Source: Lachnospiraceae bacterium
GTDB lineage: Bacteria; Bacillota; Clostridia; Lachnospirales; Lachnospiraceae
NCBI GenBank assembly: GCA_910574185.1
Contig: CAJSZQ010000012.1
Span: 49,385-113,384 of the forward strand
Direction: 5' to 3'
Length of the DNA: 64,000 nt
In this document: positions 9,356-18,648 of the stretch, piece by piece
Numbering within the stretch: position 1 is the first letter of the stretch
How the letters are laid out: each line of letters starts with the position of its first letter
Position numbers and translations under genes: made by a program
The notes under the pieces: model-generated
What the model was told of the DNA's origin: nothing
Seen by the model: the letters and a program-made list of their open reading frames with translations, nothing else
Database searches by the model: none

Positions 9356-10120
9356 TCAATTTTGCAAAAAAGCAGTCAACATACCCTTAAACTCCTTCAT
9401 TTTCCGCTCTGTCTCCGGATTGCCGTATGGAATCCGGTCGATAATCTTATCCACATAATGATTTTCCAGAATAATCTCACATGTCTCCGGATAATTGATA
9501 TCGAAGAAATACGCCACATAAGAAACCCAGTAATCCATCTTTGTCTTCCGGTTGAAGGAATGGATGGAAGACTGTACTAAGCATTCTCTCCACACCTCCG
9601 GGGAAATGTCCTGGCTTCCGACTTCTTCCGGCGAGCATCCAAGCAGCACCTCCACCTTTTCCTCCAATTTCACCCGGCAGTTGTCAAGCTTGTCCGCATC
9701 CCGGATGATACGCGCGTGAAGCATTTCCTGTGAAGACAGTCCGCATCCCACTGAGAAATCGCTATGTCTGGCAATCGCCTGCCGAATGATACTATCCCAC
9801 TTATCTTCTGTTACAAACTGACGAATCATCTTCTGCCCGCCGAATAACAACTGTACGCCGAACGCCGCATGATCCATCACCTCCGGCTCAAAACTGTCAT
9901 ACAGCCGAAGCTGCTCAAACCGGCCGATATCGTGAAGCAGCGCTATCAGCTTCGCCAGACTGCAGTCCTCCCCGGAAAGCTTCATTCTCTCACAGATAGC
10001 CTGCGCGCACCGGATTACCCCTTCTGTATGCACAATTTTTAAATTAATCTTTTCATCTTCCCTGTCAAATTGCTCTAAATACTTGTCAAATACCTGTCTT
10101 GCATGAATCAAATCCAGCAT
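9356..10120 (-). CDS. HD-domain phosphohydrolase
   Basis: 254 residues with the metal-binding HD signature (LIALLHDIGRFEQ near residue 60) and a following DHAAFGVQLL. HD proteins hydrolyse nucleotides or cyclic nucleotides; the substrate is not evident. It starts after GGGCGGGA, 19 bases downstream of the AAA/nuclease gene, so the two are probably cotranscribed. No sign of truncation. Confidence 0.85.
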   Translation of the reverse strand: MLDLIHARQVFDKYLEQFDREDEKINLKIVHTEGVIRCAQAICERMKLSGEDCSLAKLIALLHDIGRFEQLRLYDSFEPEVMDHAAFGVQLLFGGQKMIRQFVTEDKWDSIIRQAIARHSDFSVGCGLSSQEMLHARIIRDADKLDNCRVKLEEKVEVLLGCSPEEVGSQDISPEVWRECLVQSSIHSFNRKTKMDYWVSYVAYFFDINYPETCEIILENHYVDKIIDRIPYGNPETERKMKEFKGMLTAFLQN

Positions 10121-10138
10121 CTTATATTCCCGCCCTTG

Positions 10139-11836
10139 TCAACTTCCAATCAGCACCCTGCTCCCGCAAAATGCAAACCCGTATTTCCTTATCTTGTTCT
10201 GCGCAATCCCTTTTGCGGTAAGATTCGCCGCATATCTCTTCTCCTCTATCTGCTCTAATGCCGCTTCCACTGTATCGGAAAGCTCCTTTTCCTCTTCCGC
10301 ATCCTGTACTTTAAATTCCAGAATCATAGCGTCATCCGCCTGATTCCTGGGTTCTAACATCACATCATACCTGCCGAATCCGCTTTCTCTGTTGGATGTA
10401 ATCGTATAGCGGTCATTTAATTCCACCATGAGTCCCAGAACAAAACCATGGTAAAATCGTTCCGGCTCACTTCCCGACGGTCTTCTTCCCGTATCAAAAT
10501 AACTGAACATCTCCAGACTCACGCGGTTCATATACACATTCATTGCCTTTAAGTCATTTTGCAGCAACGCCTTGATAAACGCATTGTAAGAAGAGTGTAC
10601 GCCGCCAAACCACCCTTTAATCATCCGGTGAAACATCCGTCTGACTTCCAGGTTCGTCAGCGCCAGTTCATAATTCGCCTCCCGGAAGTCATCCTCTATA
10701 TCCTCATACCTCTCATAGCTGATAACCTTCAGATATCCGCTGGCAAGCAGAAGGCTCCAAATCGCTTCCCCACTGCTGTCCAGCCGGTTATAGACAATCT
10801 GTTCATCCACCGGCGCAATCAGATGCTCCCCCTGCAGCAGTCCTTCAAAGGCTTTCTTTATCTCCTCGTCTCCTTCCCGGATCAGCTTCCCGGCCAGACC
10901 GTTGGAGCTGGTATTCGCCCAGTATAACCCTACTTTCTTCTTATCCAGATAATTTATGACCGACCAGGGATTATAAATATCCGTCTTTTTCCCGAAGGTA
11001 AAGCCGTCATACCATTGCTTTACCTCCCCTTTCTTCTCTGACATTCCATACTCGTCCAGCGCGGCAAATACCTCTTCCTCCGTAAATCCAAAGGAATCCT
11101 CGTATTTTCTGGAAGTCGTGGTGACAACCTCCAGATTATTCAGATCCGAAAAAACAGATTCTTTACTCACCCTTGTAATTCCTGTCATTACCGCCCGTTC
11201 CAGCCAGGGATTCGTCTTAAACGTGGAATTAAACAAACTCCTCATAAACCCCGTCGTCTCATCCCAGTATCCGTTTACATAGGCCTCCTGCATCGGGGTA
11301 TCGTATTCATCCAACAGAATAATTACTTTTTTCCTGTAATATCGCGACAGATAAGACGACAGATGATGAACCGCAAGCGTAGCCGTTACATCATCCATAT
11401 CTGCCGTCACATTTTCAAAGTACCGCATTTCTTTGTGATCCAGGATTCCTTCTTTCAGCAGAAAACCATTTTGGGAATATAAATCTGACAAAATCTGGCA
11501 TATCTTTCTCCGCGCGGCAGCAAATTTCTGCTCTTTGATATTTGCAAAGGAAATACTGATAACCGGATATGTTCCCTGAAGCTCCCTGTACTTCTCATCC
11601 TCCCAAATAGCAAGCCCTTCAAATAAATCCTTTCTGCCGGCATACTTCACAGAAAAAAACTGCTCTAACATGCTCATATTTAACGTCTTTCCAAATCTTC
11701 TGGGACGTGCAATCAATGTTACATCGTCGTCCGCTTCCCACCATTCCCTGATAAAATAAGTTTTGTCTATATAGAAATTATTCTTTATCCTGATCTTTTC
11801 AAAATCCTGATGCCCAATCCCTACCGTTCTGGCCAC
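10139..11836 (-). CDS. AAA-ATPase-like protein with C-terminal PD-(D/E)XK nuclease domain
   Basis: Member of the AAA-ATPase-like / DUF1703-type family that is common and multicopy in gut Clostridia and Bacteroidetes. A P-loop variant RPRRFGKT lies near residue 50 and a Walker B segment VIILLDEYDTP near 175. The C-terminal ~100 residues hold a nuclease-like core (GRYDVMLEP, then MILEFKVQ). The role of the family is unsettled; defence or element maintenance has been suggested. Start chosen at GTG 11836, preceded by GGGGAG, where homology (TVGIGHQDFEKIR) begins. Confidence 0.82.
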   Translation of the reverse strand: MARTVGIGHQDFEKIRIKNNFYIDKTYFIREWWEADDDVTLIARPRRFGKTLNMSMLEQFFSVKYAGRKDLFEGLAIWEDEKYRELQGTYPVISISFANIKEQKFAAARRKICQILSDLYSQNGFLLKEGILDHKEMRYFENVTADMDDVTATLAVHHLSSYLSRYYRKKVIILLDEYDTPMQEAYVNGYWDETTGFMRSLFNSTFKTNPWLERAVMTGITRVSKESVFSDLNNLEVVTTTSRKYEDSFGFTEEEVFAALDEYGMSEKKGEVKQWYDGFTFGKKTDIYNPWSVINYLDKKKVGLYWANTSSNGLAGKLIREGDEEIKKAFEGLLQGEHLIAPVDEQIVYNRLDSSGEAIWSLLLASGYLKVISYERYEDIEDDFREANYELALTNLEVRRMFHRMIKGWFGGVHSSYNAFIKALLQNDLKAMNVYMNRVSLEMFSYFDTGRRPSGSEPERFYHGFVLGLMVELNDRYTITSNRESGFGRYDVMLEPRNQADDAMILEFKVQDAEEEKELSDTVEAALEQIEEKRYAANLTAKGIAQNKIRKYGFAFCGSRVLIGS

Positions 11837-11872
11837 AATCCCACTCCCCTTCACATTAAGGTCACAGTATCA

Positions 11873-12205
11873 CTATTCCTTCAGAAATATGCCGTTCCAT
11901 AATATTCCAAATTCTTCCGCATATATTCTCCGTATATAATTATAACCTATCCGTCGGTTTCTGTATACCGGATTTTCCATACGGAGTCTATCTCTCATAT
12001 GAATCGAAACACTCCTCTGTTCTCCCACCGTCGATGTAAATCCAATTGCTCCAACCTTTCCCGGATGAACATCCGGCATAACCCTGACCCTGCATCCGGA
12101 AAATGCTTTCTGCCCGCAAAGCATTCGGATCTGCGCCAGAGCATACTCTTCTATTGTATCTGTGAATATTTTTGCAGAAGTATAGACTCCGTTTACTATT
12201 TTCAA
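11873..12205 (-). pseudogene. rtcB: RNA ligase RtcB, N-terminal remnant
   Basis: Residues ~1-60 match the start of the RtcB tRNA/RNA ligase (VMPDVHPGKVGAIGFTST is the conserved first metal-binding segment), but the frame then leaves the family and stops at 110 residues, against ~400 for intact RtcB. The active-site histidine and most metal ligands are missing. The start is TTG after GGAGAGAGG. A decayed fragment upstream of the AAA gene, inside the element. Confidence 0.7.
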
Positions 12206-12460
12206 AATAATCCTCTCTCCTGAAATATTCAGAGACGCCAGATTATCCGAGTATAACGGAATAGATCCTAATAAAATGATAAATGAACTAATTATGCTAA
12301 CTACATCTTTTCGTACAACCGCCCCTTTGCCGCAGGCAGACTTTAAAAATGGACGGATTCCGTAACAGTGAAGCCGGAATACTGAACTGTTACAGATTAA
12401 ACGCTATAGGTTACGGTTCACACACTATGTAAACACTAACGTATCTGTCCCTCTCCGGTA
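12206..12460. other. Intergenic stretch, no gene seen
   Basis: Stop-rich in the frames examined. The only structure noticed is an inverted repeat GTAACAGT / ACTGTTAC around 12370-12400. A sequence like GTTACGGTTCACAC (about 12411) resembles one near 18517. No promoter stands out. Confidence 0.4.
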
Positions 12461-12607
12461 TTACTTTTCCATATAAAGCTTCATAACAGCTTCCATACAG
12501 GATCTCAGAGATTTCGTCCCATAAACTATCCCGGCAATCTTTACTGGCTCCGGAGATGACTGTTTCCTTCTTCCCTCTGTCTTTAGCTTTTCACTTTTAT
12601 TCTCCAT
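12461..12607 (-). CDS. Possible small basic protein (48 residues)
   Basis: Short open frame beginning MENKSEKLKTEG and ending KLYMEK, with GGAG nine bases before its ATG. An in-frame ATG at 12625 would add six residues, and the frame stays open further upstream without a start codon. The reading IAGIVYGTKSLRSCMEAVMK is protein-like, but I do not recognise a family. It lies downstream of the lipoprotein gene in the element and could be a remnant. Confidence 0.3.
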   Translation of the reverse strand: MENKSEKLKTEGRRKQSSPEPVKIAGIVYGTKSLRSCMEAVMKLYMEK

Positions 12608-12761
12608 CTTAAACTGCTCCGGCATAGATACAACGTTATAAAATTCTATGCTGGAAACAGCCTGTCCTAATCCATATGGAATCCGGAACAGAAATTCACC
12701 TGTCTGGAGGGACGCTATCTAAAAACGACAGCGCCCTCAGACTTTTGAAAAAATATTCTTC

Positions 12762-13694
12762 CTACAATCCCAGCTCACCCGGATCAAGGCAGCCTTCCGA
12801 GCTCTGTTCAGGCGCTGTCTCCGGCGCCGGCACAGGTTCTGGATCCGGTTCTGGCGCTGGAGCCGGTTCCGTATACACAGGTTCCGAATAATTTCCCCCT
12901 CCTGAAGCCGCGGGCGCTGCCGGCGCAGGCTGCTGCTGTGCGGCCTGCGCGGCAGCCTGTGCTTCCGCTGCCGCTTTTGCCTCTTCTGCTGCTTTTGCCT
13001 CTGCCGCCGCTTTTTCTTCCGCTGCCTTTTTCTCTGCTTCAGCCTGTGCCTCCCTTTGAACCTTCGCCCCTAATTCCTGTTCTTTCGTAGAAACAGAATC
13101 CCCGGAGGCTTTACTTATATATTTTACAAAGCATACCTCATCTTCCAGGCATAACTCCGCTTCCTCTTTAATGTCGTCAAACCCCAGCGAACTTAATTCC
13201 ATTTTCGTTCCGTCGGCCAGCGTCACCTGTACATAATACAGCAGGTTAATCGCTGCGTCCGCCAGATTCCCCGTCTCATCCGTTTTGCCTGCATCTGCCG
13301 CAGCTTTCTCTTTTTCTGCGTCTGTATCTTCCACTGAATCTTTCCCCTCTTTCGCATCTGCACCGTCTCCTGCCGCTTCCTCCGGGGTATAGAACAGCTC
13401 TGCCGTCTCGCCTTTCTTTAAAACAGCGCCGCTCTTCATCATGTTAGCGGGATATTCTGTCTTATCGGACGTCTTAATCGCAATACCGGTAATATCCTGA
13501 CCGGTACTGTTTTTCAGCAGAATATCATAAGCCTTGTCCGTCTTATTGCCGATAATCAGATATTCTTTTGTCTCTTCCTGTACCTTTGCTTTCTCTTCTT
13601 TTTTGGTTTCCTCTGCCTCTTCCTTCTTCCCGCAGCCTGCCAGCACGCCGCACAGACACAGTGCAAGCAGTAAAATCCTCAGTACCTTCTTCAT
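12762..13694 (-). CDS. Lipoprotein with alanine-rich coiled coil and proline-rich tail
   Basis: 310 residues. A lipobox (LCGVLAGC) near residue 14-21 marks it as a membrane lipoprotein. A folded part (~residues 40-110 and 150-205) is of unknown family. An A/E/K-rich coiled coil (~215-260) follows, then a segment of P, E, A and D repeats. The tail ends in an unusual CLDPGELGL. It is the last gene of the SLH-MBOAT-DHHW operon (12-base gap). Architecture suggests a wall-spanning accessory protein; function unknown. Confidence 0.75.
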   Translation of the reverse strand: MKKVLRILLLALCLCGVLAGCGKKEEAEETKKEEKAKVQEETKEYLIIGNKTDKAYDILLKNSTGQDITGIAIKTSDKTEYPANMMKSGAVLKKGETAELFYTPEEAAGDGADAKEGKDSVEDTDAEKEKAAADAGKTDETGNLADAAINLLYYVQVTLADGTKMELSSLGFDDIKEEAELCLEDEVCFVKYISKASGDSVSTKEQELGAKVQREAQAEAEKKAAEEKAAAEAKAAEEAKAAAEAQAAAQAAQQQPAPAAPAASGGGNYSEPVYTEPAPAPEPDPEPVPAPETAPEQSSEGCLDPGELGL

Positions 13695-13706
13695 TCCTTT
13701 TCCTCC

Positions 13707-15092
13707 TTAATCCCATGTAATATCTTTCGATGCTACAATCACATTCTGACCTTCATTCTGCACAGTCACATAAATATGCAGATTACCCGCCGGAACCGTT
13801 CCGCCCTTCAGATAGAGCTGATATCCATTTCCGCCGCCCTCTTCCGTCGTCGTGTAAAATGCCCGATAGGTCCTTGTATCCATCGTCTCATTATCCCTTA
13901 CGGATACGAATATTTCTGTGTTATCTTTCATATATGCTTCGTCAATCTGACCCTTTACCGTCAGATAAGACCCTTCCTTCTGCGTTTCCAGTACAGAATC
14001 TGTCTCTGCCTCAGGCGCGGGAATCCACTCCGTCTGAGGCCCTTCCATAATCGGAACATCCTGTATAAACGCCGAAAGATTTCGTTCTACCCGTTCCACA
14101 ATGACATAATCTGGACGGTACTCTTCCACCTGCGTCAGATTGTACGGAACCAGGCGGGAAAAATACCCTTCTCCCACTTCGTCCGCCATAAAGGGCAGAA
14201 GACTCTCTCCAAAAGAATCCCGAAACATCAGAAGCCGGCCTTCCTTTTCCGGATTCCGCGTTTCAATCCAGTCATCCATGTTGTCCGTCACATCATTTAC
14301 ATAGGTATAACGAAATTCCTTGTCATAGATATAATCTTCCTCCGGCTCTGCCGCCAGCGGATAAAGCATCTCATCAATATCCCCGATATGTACCTTCTCC
14401 AACTCATAAGGTACGTTCAGATATGTCTCATGCTCCTTCTCCATCCGATTCATCAATGCATTATAGGCAAGAACCGCACCCTTGTTATTCCAGTGGGAAT
14501 CCCGCTGAAAATACAGCTCTTCATCCTCTCCGCGAAACCGTTCATACAAATCAACATAAGAAATCCCTGCCTCTGCCATCTTCTCCGTCAAATGTTCCAG
14601 ATTCGTATCCGTCCCCTTCTGGTAGAAGTAAGGCATATGCTCACTGTACAGGCTATTCTTATTCGGTGCAATTGTCAAAATAAATCTGCTTCCGCAGCCC
14701 TCCGCATAATCCTGCATCAGTTTCAGATTATGTACGGCCGCATACAACTCCCGCTCATCGAACAGCTCCGTCCCACAATAATCGTCCAGAGTTCCGGAAT
14801 AGTACAGCCAGTCACTGGTTCCGACCACTACCTGGTCCGTAGCGCTTACTTTCAGGAGCTTCCCTCTAAGCAGCGCGTTCGCCGTAACAAAATACTGACG
14901 GAAAGCAAAATGATCTTCAAAATATTCTCCCATACCCGATAAATAATTTTCCGTTTCTGTCAAAGAGGGCCACTCGGCAAGCGCCTTATTCTCTGTCGTC
15001 TCGTTCGCAGCCCAGAATGACATCCCGGCAAAAGGAATCAGCAAAAGAGCAAAGACAAGTATGATAAATATTTTATACCCGGTATTCTTCAT
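13707..15092 (-). CDS. DHHW-family (AlgX/AlgJ-like) surface acetylation protein
   Basis: 461 residues with an N-terminal signal anchor (IFIILVFALLLIPFAGM) and an SGNH-hydrolase-like body: the DSHWN motif (RDSHWNNKGAVLAY), a nucleophile-type serine in FRDSFGESLLPF, and TSDWLYYSG. DHHW proteins accompany MBOAT acyltransferases and transfer acetyl groups to exported polysaccharide outside the membrane. Here it follows the MBOAT gene directly. Start at the ATG after AAGGAG. The C-terminal ~100 residues look like a separate beta-domain. Confidence 0.88.
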   Translation of the reverse strand: MKNTGYKIFIILVFALLLIPFAGMSFWAANETTENKALAEWPSLTETENYLSGMGEYFEDHFAFRQYFVTANALLRGKLLKVSATDQVVVGTSDWLYYSGTLDDYCGTELFDERELYAAVHNLKLMQDYAEGCGSRFILTIAPNKNSLYSEHMPYFYQKGTDTNLEHLTEKMAEAGISYVDLYERFRGEDEELYFQRDSHWNNKGAVLAYNALMNRMEKEHETYLNVPYELEKVHIGDIDEMLYPLAAEPEEDYIYDKEFRYTYVNDVTDNMDDWIETRNPEKEGRLLMFRDSFGESLLPFMADEVGEGYFSRLVPYNLTQVEEYRPDYVIVERVERNLSAFIQDVPIMEGPQTEWIPAPEAETDSVLETQKEGSYLTVKGQIDEAYMKDNTEIFVSVRDNETMDTRTYRAFYTTTEEGGGNGYQLYLKGGTVPAGNLHIYVTVQNEGQNVIVASKDITWD

Positions 15093-15180
15093 GTTTCTCC
15101 TTCTTCTAACCGCCGACAGGACGTATACCGTCCTGTACTCCAAAGAGCTCTGATGAGACAGACGCCCCTAAACTGCAGCT

Positions 15181-16587
15181 CTAAAATCTGAAATAAATAA
15201 ACGGATTATAGGTACCGCCTGATAAACTTAGCATACACAGTATCAGAAGCATAAAGCTTGCCAGATAGCCAAGGGGCTCCATAACCCGCCTTCGGGTCCG
15301 CGCCTCATTCTCCCAGGCTTTGGCCCGGCTCAGAACCGGCATACATGCAATAACGGCAATGATAATCGTCACGATGAAAAGAGGAGTCATCTGTTGTAAA
15401 ACAGTATTCATCTGCACCGTCTGGAACGTCCATCCGGCAAACATCTTCCCCGCCATCTGAATGGCCTGAGCCAGCGTATCCGCGCGAAATATAACAAACC
15501 CCACGCAAACAGCCAGCAGTGTGTAAATATGCCGAATCAGCCTGGGCAGCTTTCTGATGGGAACCGCTTCTTCCAAAAGCATAAACATCCCATGCCATAA
15601 TCCCCAGATAACAAATGTCCAGTTCGCGCCATGCCACAGCCCTGTAGAAATGAACACAATCAGTTTATTCACACAGGTTCTTCCCTTCCCTTTCCGGTTT
15701 CCGCCTAAGGGAATATACAGATATTCTTTAAACCAGGTAGAAAGGGAAATATGCCATCTCCTCCAAAATTCCTGTATGCTCTGCGAAACATAAGGGTAAC
15801 GGAAATTTTCCTGAAATGTAAATCCAAATATCCGCCCCATACCAATCGCCATATCACTATATCCACTGAAATCAAAATAGATTTGGAACAGATAAGCGAG
15901 CGCCGCCGTCCATGCGGACAAGATATTCATCTCATCCGCCGGAACCGCAAAAAGCGCATCTGCTGTGACTGCCATAACATTAGAAATCAGCACTTTCTTA
16001 GCCAGTCCCAGTATAAACCGCCTCATTCCCTCTGCAATCTCTCTGGAATCCGTCTTCCGGCTGCCAATCTGCGTCTGAATGTCATGATACTTTATAATCG
16101 GTCCTGCAATCAATTGTGGAAAAAATGAAATATAGAGCATGACATGAAACAGGTTCTTCTCGGTCTCTACTTCTCTTCTGTATACGTCAATTACATACGA
16201 CAACGCTTGAAAGGTAAAAAAGGAAATTCCAATCGGCAACGTCAAATTAGCCATAGGAATCGCTCTATGACTAATTTGGTTCACTGTTCTAAACGCCATA
16301 TCCAGATATTTAAATACAAACAGCAGTCCCAGATTGACACATACGGCCAGTGTAACCACTGCCCTGCGCAATCTCTCATTTTCAGAATCTAAGAGTCTTC
16401 CAAACAGATAATTCAATACAATGCTGCATATCATCAGCAGCACATACCCGGGCTCGCCATATGCGTAGAATAACAGACTCGCAATAATCAGCAGTCCATT
16501 TTTCACATGCAGAGACGGCATAATCGAATACATAATGAAGACAACCGGAAGGAAGACGCATAGAAATGTCATCGAACTAAAAACCAT
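15181..16587 (-). CDS. MBOAT O-acyltransferase (AlgI/DltB type)
   Basis: 468 residues and about ten hydrophobic segments. The family signature is clear: FPQLIAGPII, then YFDFSGYSDMAIGMGR, and the catalytic-histidine segment GLWHGANWTFVIWGLWHG. These proteins bring acyl groups across the membrane for O-acetylation of alginate, cellulose, teichoic acid or other wall polymers. With the next gene (DHHW) it forms the standard two-part acetylation machine. The polymer is not indicated by neighbours. Confidence 0.93.
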   Translation of the reverse strand: MVFSSMTFLCVFLPVVFIMYSIMPSLHVKNGLLIIASLLFYAYGEPGYVLLMICSIVLNYLFGRLLDSENERLRRAVVTLAVCVNLGLLFVFKYLDMAFRTVNQISHRAIPMANLTLPIGISFFTFQALSYVIDVYRREVETEKNLFHVMLYISFFPQLIAGPIIKYHDIQTQIGSRKTDSREIAEGMRRFILGLAKKVLISNVMAVTADALFAVPADEMNILSAWTAALAYLFQIYFDFSGYSDMAIGMGRIFGFTFQENFRYPYVSQSIQEFWRRWHISLSTWFKEYLYIPLGGNRKGKGRTCVNKLIVFISTGLWHGANWTFVIWGLWHGMFMLLEEAVPIRKLPRLIRHIYTLLAVCVGFVIFRADTLAQAIQMAGKMFAGWTFQTVQMNTVLQQMTPLFIVTIIIAVIACMPVLSRAKAWENEARTRRRVMEPLGYLASFMLLILCMLSLSGGTYNPFIYFRF

Positions 16588-16599
16588 GCCGCCTACCTG

Positions 16600-18348
16600 C
16601 TACCATTCATACTGCATAACCGGACTGTCCACAGGCTGCATATAGAAGTTATACCTTCCAATGTCTCTCGTTGATTCTGGATCACATATATAGGAAGCAC
16701 CGTCCAGATGAATGATAACCCATCCATGCCGGTTATACCCGCCGCTTCGGAGCTTCACGCGCCCTTCGATAAACTCCGCGTCATACCCCAGCCCCTTCGC
16801 AAGGAAATAAAAAGCTGCCGCGAAACAATAACAGTTCCCCTGTCTCTGTTCATATGCCTGAATTGCATACCATTCCGCCCGGGTATATCCTTCCGGCGGT
16901 TCAAGCGGGTCCGGGAGCCTTAGATAACTCACATTGTTCACGACCCACATATAGCAGGAATATAAATCACTTCCCACCTCATTATAGATGTCGCTCACAT
17001 GGCCCATCACACGCATCTGCGCTTCAGAGCCGTCTATCTGTGTCTGCGTCCAGTTCAGGAAAAGCCGCACTCCGTTGTTCAGCATTACATAAAGTTCTGC
17101 ATAATATGTACCAAAACGACTGCGGTGAGACAAAACACTGCCTTCGGCTCCATAAGAACCGTCCGGCTGTTCGCCCAGCGTATACCAGCATGCGTCATCA
17201 TCCAGACACCATACTTTTGCCTGGACTTTCTGAATATCCATAGATGCTTTCACGCCATCGGCCCTAACCCAGAAGGTTCCGTTTTCCACACTGGTCTGTT
17301 CGATGCCTACGCTCTGGCAACTTGCAGACATATCCACATCCTGCAGCTCGCCCGGCATGAATTTCTCACAAAAGCGCTGAATCATGGTCGCGCAGACCGC
17401 GCGGCTTGTATTGCCCTGCGGATTCAAATTCCCCTTGTCTCCGGTGATAATCCCCGCGCCGACTGCCCATTCCATCGCTTCTCTGGCAAAATCACTGACC
17501 TGCCAGACATCCGGAAATTGTTCAAGCACCGACGACTTGTCTTTTTCTATTGCTTCTTTATCGCCATTAGCGTTTTTATCTCCGTCAGCTTCTGTATTTT
17601 CATCGGCTTCTGTATTCCCGTCTGCATCTTTATCTTCGCCAGCCTCTTTATTCCCGCCGGCTTCCTTATATTCCTCGTAGCGATACAGCATTGTAGCCAT
17701 CTGCTCTCTGGTAATCATGTCGCCGGGAGCGAATCTGCCGTCCTCATACCCCATAATTACCGCTACCTCTTCCTGACTCGCCCACAATGCCGGCGCTGTA
17801 AAGAATACGCCATCCGGTACGTCAGGAAAAGCAACTCTGTACTCAGCGCCCGGCGAACCAGCAATACGATACAGAACCGTCGCAAACTGCGCTCTGCTCA
17901 GCTCTTCGGAAGGCGCGAACCGATTCTCGCCTTTCCCTGTCATAATTCCCTTGCTTAGAACATAACCGACATATGGTTCATGCCAGTCTCCGGCATTGAC
18001 ATCATCAAACAGGGAGCCGCTCAGACTGGACAGCTCAATTACTTCATCCGCCCCGGCAGCCTCCACAGACTCCTCCTCTGCTATATCTTCCGCAGCTTCT
18101 TCCTCTGCCATACCCCCAGCCGTTATATCTTCCGCAGTCTCCTCCTCTGCTGTGCCTTCTGCACCTGCATCCGTCGGAGCTTTTGCGGCATCTTCCTCTG
18201 CGGCATCCTCCGCAATGCCTTCATCCGTTATTTCTTCCGCAATACTCTCATCTACCAAGTCCTCTGCAAAAACTGCCGTACCCGGAAGCATACAAGTCAT
18301 ACTGACAGCCAGAATAACCGCCGTCAAACGATTCATCCGCTTCTTCAT
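16600..18348 (-). CDS. SLH-domain surface protein with C-terminal transglutaminase-like domain
   Basis: 582 residues. Signal peptide ending near AVFA; an acidic low-complexity stretch rich in AEE/AED repeats; two SLH repeats (SRAQFATVLYRIA; REQMATMLYRYEE) separated from a third (SRAVCATMIQRF) by an acidic GNKEAGED-like linker; then a C-terminal transglutaminase-like cysteine domain with a visible C-H-D triad (GNCYCFAAAF, RHGWVIIH, ICDPES). SLH domains bind pyruvylated secondary wall polymer, so it should sit on the cell surface. First gene of the element's operon, 12 bases ahead of the MBOAT gene. Start at ATG after AGGAGGGA. Confidence 0.88.
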   Translation of the reverse strand: MKKRMNRLTAVILAVSMTCMLPGTAVFAEDLVDESIAEEITDEGIAEDAAEEDAAKAPTDAGAEGTAEEETAEDITAGGMAEEEAAEDIAEEESVEAAGADEVIELSSLSGSLFDDVNAGDWHEPYVGYVLSKGIMTGKGENRFAPSEELSRAQFATVLYRIAGSPGAEYRVAFPDVPDGVFFTAPALWASQEEVAVIMGYEDGRFAPGDMITREQMATMLYRYEEYKEAGGNKEAGEDKDADGNTEADENTEADGDKNANGDKEAIEKDKSSVLEQFPDVWQVSDFAREAMEWAVGAGIITGDKGNLNPQGNTSRAVCATMIQRFCEKFMPGELQDVDMSASCQSVGIEQTSVENGTFWVRADGVKASMDIQKVQAKVWCLDDDACWYTLGEQPDGSYGAEGSVLSHRSRFGTYYAELYVMLNNGVRLFLNWTQTQIDGSEAQMRVMGHVSDIYNEVGSDLYSCYMWVVNNVSYLRLPDPLEPPEGYTRAEWYAIQAYEQRQGNCYCFAAAFYFLAKGLGYDAEFIEGRVKLRSGGYNRHGWVIIHLDGASYICDPESTRDIGRYNFYMQPVDSPVMQYEW

Positions 18349-18379
18349 CCTGTGTTCCCTCCTGTTATTTCTCTCATAA

Positions 18380-18443
18380 GTATACCTTAACAAACATGAA
18401 CAGTCCGTTAAGTATGCCCTAACGGACATAATCAATCCGCTAA
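18380..18443. repeat. Two tandem 32-base repeats upstream of the SLH gene
   Basis: 18380-18411 and 18412-18443 match at most positions (GTATACCTTAACAAACAT... and GTATGCCCTAACGGACAT...). They lie in the 5' region of the SLH-MBOAT-DHHW operon and could be regulatory. The shared GTATACC start and CCG end recall the 46-base units at 9145-9283. Confidence 0.65.
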
Positions 18444-18533
18444 ATATATATTATAGCACAAAAGAAAAAACTGCAATGCAAATTTAATTGTTACTCCAAT
18501 AAATTTACACAACATGTTACTGTTCACACATCA

Positions 18534-18566
18534 CCTGCCGGACGCGGATTGAATCAGGAGCATGTC
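18534..18566. repeat. 33-base piece of the palindromic repeat family
   Basis: Matches, in reverse orientation, the outer arm and flank of the repeat at 1-175 over 33 bases, including GATTGAATCAGGAGCATGTC. Only one arm is present. It lies inside the mobile element, 130 bases from its right end. Confidence 0.8.
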
Positions 18567-18648
18567 CTTTAACAATAACTGCATATATATCTTTAATCAC
18601 CTGTCACTTTCTTTTTTATCTTCTCTATAAATAATAGCCCATTGTTTT

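Noticed and set aside
13776..14942. Long plus-strand open frame (~388 codons) opposite the DHHW gene
   Set aside because: The minus strand has clear family motifs (DSHWN, signal anchor) and a ribosome site. The plus frame has no ribosome site and no recognisable protein features, so it is a mirror of the real gene.
16999..17958. Plus-strand open frame (~319 codons) opposite the SLH gene
   Set aside because: Antisense shadow of a repetitive, well-supported SLH coding region.
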